In this document: positions 1 through 4,647 of the stretch, piece by piece
How positions within the stretch are numbered: the stretch's first letter is position 1
Layout: every line of letters starts with the position of its first letter
Notes under the pieces: generated by a model
The model's input: the letters and a program-made list of their open reading frames with translations, nothing else
The model's database searches: none
Told to the model about the DNA's origin: nothing
From: an uncultured Eubacteriales bacterium
Lineage (GTDB): Bacteria > Bacillota > Clostridia > Christensenellales > Borkfalkiaceae
Direction: 5' to 3'
Length of the DNA stretch: 5,437 bases
NCBI GenBank assembly: GCA_905210545.1
Contig: CAJLXC010000066.1
Location: 1 to 5,437, forward strand
Position numbers and translations under genes: made by a program

Positions 1-914
1 AGGCAGACAAGTCCGTGACGAAGAGCTACCTTTTCCATTACTTCCATTGCAAGCTCGTTCTGGTCAGTGCCGAGGTTGGAAGTTGTAAAAATAGGCGCCA
101 TTTCGTGCTGTGCAGGAGCTACCTCATTGTGCTTGGTTTTCGAGTAAATGCCAAGTTTCCAAAGCTCCTCGTCAAGGTCAGCCATGTATGAAGCAATTCT
201 CGGTCTGATATTTGCAAAATACTGGTCGTCAAGCTCCTGACCCTTTGGCGGCTTTGCCCCAAAGAGAGTTCTGCCTGTAAGAATGAGATCCTCACGCTGG
301 TCGAACATCTTCTTGTCAATAATGAAGTATTCCTGCTCAGCGCCGACGGTCGAGGTAACGTGAGTTACCTTTTCGTTCCCAAAAAGCTTCAGGAAACGCA
401 CTGCGGTCTTGTTAAGAGCCTGCATTGAACGCAGGAGAGGAGTCTTTTTATCGAGAGCTTCGCCGCCGTAAGAACAAAACGCCGTAGGAATGCATAAAAC
501 GCCGTCCTTTAAGAATGCGTAAGAGGTGGGATCCCATGCGGTATATCCGCGGGCTTCGAACGTTGCGCGCAAGCCGCCGGAAGGAAAGCTCGACGCGTCC
601 GGTTCGCCGCGGACGAGTTCTTTGCCCGAGAATTCCATTATAACCGAACCGTTTTTTTCGGGAGAGATAAAACTGTCGTGCTTTTCCGCGGTAACGCCGG
701 TCATCGGCTGAAACCAGTGGGTGAAATGAGTCGCTCCGTTTTCTACAGCCCAGTCTTTCATTGCGTTTGCAACTACGTTGGCTGTTTCTATATCTAATCT
801 TTTTCCGTCATCTATTGCGCGACGGACTTCTTTATACGTTTCTTTGGGAAGTCTTGCTTTCATGACGGAATCGTTAAAAACGTTCTTCCCGAAAATGTTA
901 CCGATGGTTTCCAT
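1..914 (-). CDS. glnN: Type III glutamine synthetase, N-terminal part (3' end outside window)
   Basis: ATP-dependent cytosolic enzyme making glutamine from glutamate and ammonium. I translated the open frame by hand from the ATG at 914 down to the window edge: 304 full codons with no stop. The family is normally about 700 residues, so less than half is present. Signature stretches seen are FTHWFQP (residues 64-70), GGLRATFEARGYTAWDP (113-129), GAEQEYFIID (191-200, metal-binding glutamates) and KHNEVAPAQHEMAP (261-274). The GGLRATFEARGY block is typical of type III and absent from type I enzymes. The start is supported by AAGGAG at 925-930, 10 nt upstream. The gene is transcribed away from the glutamate synthase operon and sits behind its own promoter and leader terminator. 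Codon use changes within the gene near 440: upstream of that point (positions about 440-914) glutamate is always GAA, whereas in 1-440 GAG is common and TTA/TTG leucine codons disappear. Confidence 0.96.
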   Translation of the reverse strand, partial: METIGNIFGKNVFNDSVMKARLPKETYKEVRRAIDDGKRLDIETANVVANAMKDWAVENGATHFTHWFQPMTGVTAEKHDSFISPEKNGSVIMEFSGKELVRGEPDASSFPSGGLRATFEARGYTAWDPTSYAFLKDGVLCIPTAFCSYGGEALDKKTPLLRSMQALNKTAVRFLKLFGNEKVTHVTSTVGAEQEYFIIDKKMFDQREDLILTGRTLFGAKPPKGQELDDQYFANIRPRIASYMADLDEELWKLGIYSKTKHNEVAPAQHEMAPIFTTSNLGTDQNELAMEVMEKVALRHGLVC

Positions 915-941
915 AATTTAATTTCTCCTTATAGGTGATAT

Positions 942-986
942 AAAAAAAGGCAAAGACGCCAAAGAATTCTCTTTGACGCCTTTGCC
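942..986 (-). terminator. Leader attenuator (intrinsic terminator) upstream of glnN
   Basis: Read leftward, positions 986 to 949 form a 38-nt hairpin: 17-bp stem, loop GAAT. It is followed at once by seven U residues (948-942), the pattern of an intrinsic terminator. It lies between the glnN promoter and the glnN ribosome binding site, so it would end transcription before the gene unless overridden. In the leftward RNA the two imperfect positions are G-U and U-G wobble pairs; in the rightward RNA they would be A-C mismatches, and no U-run follows on that side. This fixes the functional strand. I see no clear antiterminator partner in the short leader (about 85 nt), so the controlling factor is unknown. 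Confidence 0.85.
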
Positions 987-1005
987 AAAAACTTATTATG
1001 GCGCT

Positions 1006-1034
1006 ATTATAAACCCCGTTTTTCAAAAAGTCAA
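1006..1034 (-). promoter_or_regulatory. Sigma-A-type promoter for glnN
   Basis: On the minus strand TTGACT (1034-1029) and a perfect TATAAT (1011-1006) are separated by 17 bp. Transcription would start near 999, giving a leader of about 85 nt that contains the attenuator and then the ribosome binding site. An interrupted A/T palindrome, TTTTTCAAAAA (1019-1029), lies in the spacer. Confidence 0.85.
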
Positions 1035-1074
1035 CGGTTTTTTATAAGTTTTTTAAATTTTTTGTTTTTTATCG

Positions 1075-1100
1075 AAAAAACGTTTGACAGGTCGTTTTTT
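1075..1100. repeat. Inverted repeat around the -35 box of the glutamate synthase promoter; possible operator
   Basis: AAAAAACG (1075-1082) and CGTTTTTT (1093-1100) are perfect 8-bp inverted arms separated by 10 bp. The arm centres are 18 bp apart, a little under two helical turns. The -35 hexamer (1084-1089) lies between the arms, so a dimeric protein bound here would affect promoter use. The arms are mostly A/T runs in an A/T-rich region, so chance is a real alternative. A further AAAAAACG lies at 1123-1130 in the early leader. Confidence 0.35.
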
Positions 1101-1112
1101 GAGTGCTATTAT
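1084..1112 (+). promoter_or_regulatory. Sigma-A-type promoter for the glutamate synthase operon
   Basis: TTGACA (1084-1089, full consensus) and TATTAT (1107-1112) are 17 bp apart. A TGC at 1104-1106 directly before the -10 box gives an extended -10 as well. Transcription would begin near A1119, giving a leader of about 126 nt before the ATG at 1245. The two divergent -35 boxes are about 50 bp apart, leaving room for shared regulation. Confidence 0.88.
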
Positions 1113-1126
1113 TTAACCATTAAAAA

Positions 1127-1148
1127 AACGCCGACGTTTTAAGGCGTT
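1127..1148 (+). promoter_or_regulatory. Small hairpin at the 5' end of the operon leader
   Basis: AACGCC (1127-1132) pairs with GGCGTT (1143-1148) around a 10-nt loop. An overlapping alternative pairs AAAACG (1125-1130) with CGTTTT (1135-1140) around CCGA. The two folds exclude each other. It lies just after the predicted transcription start and upstream of the main attenuator. It may stabilise the 5' end or take part in leader switching; no U-run follows, so it is not itself a terminator. Confidence 0.45.
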
Positions 1149-1165
1149 AATAAATCGAATAAATT

Positions 1166-1230
1166 AAAGGGGCAATGGGGTCCGATAAGCCGATAATGCG
1201 GCTTTCTCCGTTGCCCCTTTCTTTTTGTTT
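1166..1230 (+). terminator. Leader attenuator (intrinsic terminator) upstream of the glutamate synthase operon
   Basis: Positions 1166-1180 pair with 1206-1220 in an unbroken 15-bp stem (G-C rich, with two wobble pairs at 1176-1210 and 1179-1207). Above it is an asymmetric internal loop (1181-1186 against 1205). A second 6-bp stem AAGCCG/CGGCTT (1187-1192 with 1199-1204) carries the six-base loop ATAATG. A U-rich tract runs through 1218-1230. The ribosome binding site GGAGG (1233-1237) begins only 3 nt later, so the hairpin is a leader attenuator and not the end of another gene. CCGATAA occurs twice (1182-1188 and 1191-1197), which offers a competing pairing register for the upper stem. The effector is not evident from sequence. 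Confidence 0.87.
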
Positions 1231-1244
1231 GCGGAGGTTCTTTT

Positions 1245-2327
1245 ATGAAAAAAGAAGGCGAAATAAGGATTCCGTCAGGCTGCGCTATCGCAGGAGTGTT
1301 TTCCGAAACAGGCGCTGAAATATGCGGAAAACTAATAACCGATTCTATGTCTACAATGCACGACAGGTCAAACGGCTTGGGCGGCGGATTCGCGGGCTAC
1401 GGCATATATCCCGAATACAAGGACTTCTACGCTTTTCACGTTTTTTACGACGGTAAATCGGCCAAAGAAAATTGCGAACGTTATCTCGACGAGAATTTCG
1501 AAATTATCAACTTATCTAAAATCCCGATAAGAAAAACTCCCAAAATTACGGACGTCCCTTTGATATGGAGATATTTCGTTACGCCCGATCACAATAAATT
1601 AAGAGACAGCCATCTGGATGAAAAAGAATACACCGTAAGAAGCGTCATCAAAATAAATAACGAGATGAAAGGAGCGTACGTTTTTTCCTGCGGAAAGAAT
1701 ATGGGCTGTTTTAAAGCCGTGGGTTATCCCGAAGACGTCGGAGAATTTTATCGGCTGGACGAATACGAAGGTTATTCCTGGACCGCGCACGGAAGATATC
1801 CCACTAATACGCCGGGCTGGTGGGGCGGAGCGCATCCGTTTTCGCTTCTCGACTATTCCGTAGTGCATAACGGAGAAATATCTTCTTACGACGCAAATCG
1901 CAGATATATAGAAATGTTCGGTTATAAATGTTCTCTTTTAACCGACACGGAAGTAATTACGTATATTATTGATTTTCTCGTAAGAAAAAAGAAACTTACG
2001 CTCGAAGAAACGGCGGCGGTAATTGCTGCGCCGTTCTGGCAAACAATAGAAAAGATGCCCGAAAACAAGAAAAGATTATATTCGTATTTAAGAGATGAGT
2101 TTTCCGGTTTGCTTATTACCGGTCCGTTTTCCGTTCTCGTGGGGTTTGACGGCGGAATGATGGCGTTAAACGACAGATTGAAATTAAGATCGATGGTTGT
2201 CGGCAAATATAACGATAAAACATTTTTCGCGAGCGAAGAATGCGCTATAAGAAAAATGGAGCCGAATATTAAAACGATTTATTCTCCGGCAGGCGGCGAA
2301 CCCGTTATCGTAAGACTTAAGAGGTGA
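1245..2327 (+). CDS. Class II glutamine amidotransferase subunit of a split glutamate synthase
   Basis: A 360-residue Ntn-type glutaminase domain, corresponding to the N-terminal domain of one-piece GltB. It would hydrolyse glutamine and pass ammonia to the FMN subunit encoded next. The likely nucleophile is Cys13 in SGCAIAGV. It must become N-terminal, so a 12-residue propeptide is predicted. Other family motifs are HGRYPTNT (182-189), HNGEI (208-212) and TDTEV (233-237, with the glutamine-binding Asp234). GPFSVLVGFDG (293-303) matches the C-terminal half of the fold. The start is supported by GGAGG at 1233-1237, 7 nt before the ATG, and no other ATG precedes Cys13. The stop is 3 nt from the next start, and the next gene's ribosome binding site (AGAGGTGA) overlaps this stop, suggesting translational coupling. 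A stand-alone role, or the related N-methylglutamate synthase subunit, is possible but less likely given the neighbour's ferredoxin domain. Confidence 0.92.
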   Translation: MKKEGEIRIPSGCAIAGVFSETGAEICGKLITDSMSTMHDRSNGLGGGFAGYGIYPEYKDFYAFHVFYDGKSAKENCERYLDENFEIINLSKIPIRKTPKITDVPLIWRYFVTPDHNKLRDSHLDEKEYTVRSVIKINNEMKGAYVFSCGKNMGCFKAVGYPEDVGEFYRLDEYEGYSWTAHGRYPTNTPGWWGGAHPFSLLDYSVVHNGEISSYDANRRYIEMFGYKCSLLTDTEVITYIIDFLVRKKKLTLEETAAVIAAPFWQTIEKMPENKKRLYSYLRDEFSGLLITGPFSVLVGFDGGMMALNDRLKLRSMVVGKYNDKTFFASEECAIRKMEPNIKTIYSPAGGEPVIVRLKR

Positions 2328-2330
2328 ATT

Positions 2331-3833
2331 ATGTATAAATATGCTGATTACGAAGTAAAAAGAGACGCGGATAGATGTATTTCCTGCGGGAAATGCGTCA
2401 GAGAATGCGCAAATCTCGTTCATTTTTATAAAGAAACGGAAAAAGGGAAAATTTTACTTGCGGACGAAACTAAATGCGTAAATTGTCATCGCTGCGTTGA
2501 GTATTGTCCGACGAGAGCGATAAAAATCATAAAATCCGACCTTGCTTTTAAAGAAAACAAAGGCTGGAGCGAGGCTTCCGTAAAACAGATTTTCAAACAG
2601 GCGGAATCGGGAGGGGTTTTATTGTCTTCTATGGGTAACCCGCAGGATTATCCCGTATATTTCGATAAGATTCTCGTAAACGCTTCTCAGGTAACAAATC
2701 CGTCGATAGATCCTTTAAGAGAGCCTATGGAAACGAGAGTGTCTCTCGGCAAAAGAACGGGAGAGATAAGGCGAGATAATAACGGAAATATTATAACCGA
2801 AAAACCGCCCAGACTCGAACTTTCGATGCCGATTATGTTTTCGGCAATGAGTTACGGTTCGATTAGTTACAATGCTCATAAATGTCTGGCAGAAGCGGCG
2901 GAACGCCTTGGCGTTTATTATAATACGGGAGAGGGAGGTCTGCACGAAGATTTTTATAAATACGGAAAAAACACTATAGTTCAGGTCGCTTCGGGCAGAT
3001 TCGGCGTATATAAAGATTATCTCGAGGCGGGCGCGGCGATCGAAATAAAAATAGGTCAGGGCGCAAAACCGGGGATCGGCGGACATCTTCCCGGGGCGAA
3101 AATTACCGCGGACGTAAGCAAAACCCGTATGATTCCGGAAGGTTCGGACGCAATCTCTCCCGCGCCTCATCACGATATTTATTCGATAGAAGATTTGCGG
3201 CAGCTTGTTTGTTCGTTGAAAGAAGCTTCCGGGCGAAAGAAGCCCGTAATCGTAAAGGTGGCGGCGGTTCATAATATCGCGGCTATTGCCAGCGGTATAG
3301 CGAGAAGCGGAGCGGATATTATAGCGATAGACGGATTTCGCGGAGGAACGGGAGCCGCGCCTACGAGAATTCGCGACAACGTCGGTATACCTATAGAGCT
3401 TGCTCTTGCTTCGGTGGATAAAAGGCTGAGAGAAGAAGGTATCAGGGACAACGTTTCCGTTGTGGTCGGCGGCGCGATAAGAAACAGTGCGGACGTGGTA
3501 AAAGCCATTGCTCTGGGTGCGGATGCGGTATATATTGCCACTGCGGCATTGATTGCTCTCGGCTGTCATCTTTGCAGAAGCTGTCAGCAAGGCAAGTGCA
3601 ACTGGGGTATCGCGACTCAGATTCCCGAACTTGTTCAAAGACTTGACGTAAAAGAAGGGGCTGACCGATTATGCAATCTTTTGAATTCGTGGAACAACGA
3701 AATCAAAGAGATGATGGGCGGCATGGGGATTAACTCCATAGAAGCTTTAAAAGGGAACAGGCTGATGTTGCGCGGAATCGGGCTTAACGAAAAAGAACTC
3801 GAAGTATTAGGTCTTCTTCACGCGGGCGAATAG
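2331..3833 (+). CDS. gltB: Glutamate synthase FMN/Fe-S core with N-terminal 2[4Fe-4S] ferredoxin domain
   Basis: Catalytic core that reductively aminates 2-oxoglutarate to glutamate using ammonia from the amidotransferase. At 500 residues it matches the archaeal/clostridial split form. The ferredoxin-like domain has two CxxCxxCxxxC sets: Cys16/19/22/26 and Cys49/52/55/59, the second followed by Pro. The FMN-barrel motifs are SAMSYGSIS (171-179), NTGEGG (198-203), KIGQGAKPGIGGHLPG (240-255), SPAPHHDIYSIEDL (276-289) and DGFRGGTGAAP (334-344). The cluster motif near the end has Cys412-x5-Cys418-x4-Cys423, the spacing that holds the [3Fe-4S] cluster in GltB, plus an extra Cys415. Electrons probably enter through the ferredoxin domain, from ferredoxin or a separate reductase; no NAD(P)H-oxidising subunit is in view. 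The ATG at 2331 is preceded by AGAGGTGA. An 81-bp A/T-rich gap follows, without a GC-rich terminator. The symbol gltB is used loosely, since this is only part of classical GltB. Confidence 0.95.
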   Translation: MYKYADYEVKRDADRCISCGKCVRECANLVHFYKETEKGKILLADETKCVNCHRCVEYCPTRAIKIIKSDLAFKENKGWSEASVKQIFKQAESGGVLLSSMGNPQDYPVYFDKILVNASQVTNPSIDPLREPMETRVSLGKRTGEIRRDNNGNIITEKPPRLELSMPIMFSAMSYGSISYNAHKCLAEAAERLGVYYNTGEGGLHEDFYKYGKNTIVQVASGRFGVYKDYLEAGAAIEIKIGQGAKPGIGGHLPGAKITADVSKTRMIPEGSDAISPAPHHDIYSIEDLRQLVCSLKEASGRKKPVIVKVAAVHNIAAIASGIARSGADIIAIDGFRGGTGAAPTRIRDNVGIPIELALASVDKRLREEGIRDNVSVVVGGAIRNSADVVKAIALGADAVYIATAALIALGCHLCRSCQQGKCNWGIATQIPELVQRLDVKEGADRLCNLLNSWNNEIKEMMGGMGINSIEALKGNRLMLRGIGLNEKELEVLGLLHAGE

Positions 3834-3850
3834 CTTTGCGGTTAAAAATT

Positions 3851-3880
3851 TTGACGAAATATAAAAAATTTTTTTATAAA
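3851..3880 (+). promoter_or_regulatory. Possible internal promoter before the GXGXG gene
   Basis: TTGACG (3851-3856) and TATAAA (3875-3880) are separated by 18 bp in the 81-bp gap between the FMN subunit and GXGXG genes. Transcription would start near 3887, upstream of the ribosome binding site. It could supply extra transcript for the GXGXG subunit and the type I glutamine synthetase. The region is so A/T rich that a chance match is quite possible. Confidence 0.35.
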
Positions 3881-3914
3881 AAACAAATAAATACGGAACG
3901 GAGTGTGATATAAT

Positions 3915-4628
3915 TTGATTATCGATGCAAAGAATAAAGATTATACCGTAATAAACGATGAAATAAACAAAACCGATAAGGTTTTTATCGAAGGCTGCGA
4001 AGGTCAGAGATTTATTGCCGCAGGAACGGAAGGTAAAAAGATAACTATAAAAAAAGGAATTCCCGGCAACGCTCTCGGTGCGTATCTTAACGGCAGCGAA
4101 ATAGACGTTTACGGCAACGCTCAGGATGCCGTAGGCGATACGATGAACGACGGTAGTATAATAATAAGAGGTTCTGTCGGCGACGCCGTCGGTTACGCTA
4201 TGCGCGGCGGAAAAATATTCGTCGAAAAAAACGCGGGATATCGTGCGGGAATTCATATCAAAGAGTATAAAGACAAAGTGCCTGTAATCGTCATCGGCGG
4301 TTCGGCGGGTTGTTTTTTGGGAGAATATCAGGCGGGCGGAGTTATCGTCGTTCTTAATTTATACGGAGGGGAAAAACCTTTCGGCGATTTTTGCGGAACG
4401 GGAATGCACGGCGGAAAAATTATAGTAAGAACAGATTTTGCCCCTAAAGATCTTCCTTTTCAGGTAAAGTGCGATAAAATCGACGTGAGGGTTTTGCCGG
4501 AATTTAAATATATCAAAGAATATTGCGATATTTTTCATAAAGACTTAAAGACCGTTGCCGATTCGTCTTTTTACCTGTTGACGCCTAATTCCGCAAATCC
4601 GTATAAACGATTGTACGTTATCGATTAA
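3915..4628 (+). CDS. GXGXG beta-helix subunit of the split glutamate synthase
   Basis: A 237-residue protein equivalent to the C-terminal GXGXG domain of GltB, which forms a right-handed beta-helix with a structural role; the same fold occurs in formylmethanofuran dehydrogenase subunit C. Repeating glycine-rich turns are visible: GIPGNALGAYLNG (48-60), GNAQDAVGDTMNDG (67-80), GSVGDAVGYAMRGG (86-99), then GGSAGCFLGEYQAGG and GTGMHGGKIIV. No catalytic residues are expected. The start is TTG: an in-frame TGA at 3906-3908 blocks any upstream start, and no in-frame ATG or GTG is near. GGAG at 3900-3903 lies 11 nt upstream, a rather long spacing. The weak start and the long gap could lower expression relative to its partners unless the possible internal promoter compensates. 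The type I glutamine synthetase follows 19 nt after the stop. Confidence 0.93.
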   Translation: MIIDAKNKDYTVINDEINKTDKVFIEGCEGQRFIAAGTEGKKITIKKGIPGNALGAYLNGSEIDVYGNAQDAVGDTMNDGSIIIRGSVGDAVGYAMRGGKIFVEKNAGYRAGIHIKEYKDKVPVIVIGGSAGCFLGEYQAGGVIVVLNLYGGEKPFGDFCGTGMHGGKIIVRTDFAPKDLPFQVKCDKIDVRVLPEFKYIKEYCDIFHKDLKTVADSSFYLLTPNSANPYKRLYVID

Positions 4629-4647
4629 AAAACATAAAAGAGGGTAT

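Noticed and set aside
526..711. Plus-strand open frame opposite glnN
   Set aside because: It is antisense to the highly conserved N-terminal part of glnN, and its translation resembles no family.
1119..1230. ANTAR-type two-hairpin antitermination substrate
   Set aside because: ANTAR targets in Firmicutes have paired hairpins with six-base loops carrying A at position 1 and G at position 4. The upper loop here is ATAATG (A at position 4), and the upstream hairpin has a 10-nt loop; the glnN leader has no room for a first hairpin. The known pattern does not fit, though a variant cannot be ruled out.
915..1244. T-box, known glutamine riboswitch or leader peptide
   Set aside because: I found no T-box consensus, no match to the glutamine riboswitch core that I can recognise, and no short leader frame with a ribosome binding site and a run of one amino acid's codons.
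2715..3638. Long minus-strand open frame of 307 codons
   Set aside because: It lies wholly inside the FMN core gene, has a low-complexity Arg/Ser/Tyr-rich translation with no recognisable motif, and no convincing ribosome binding site. It is an antisense shadow.
3906..3914. TGATATAAT, an extended -10 sequence just before the GXGXG start
   Set aside because: Transcription would begin near 3921, after the only workable start codon, and there is no -35 match 17 bp upstream.
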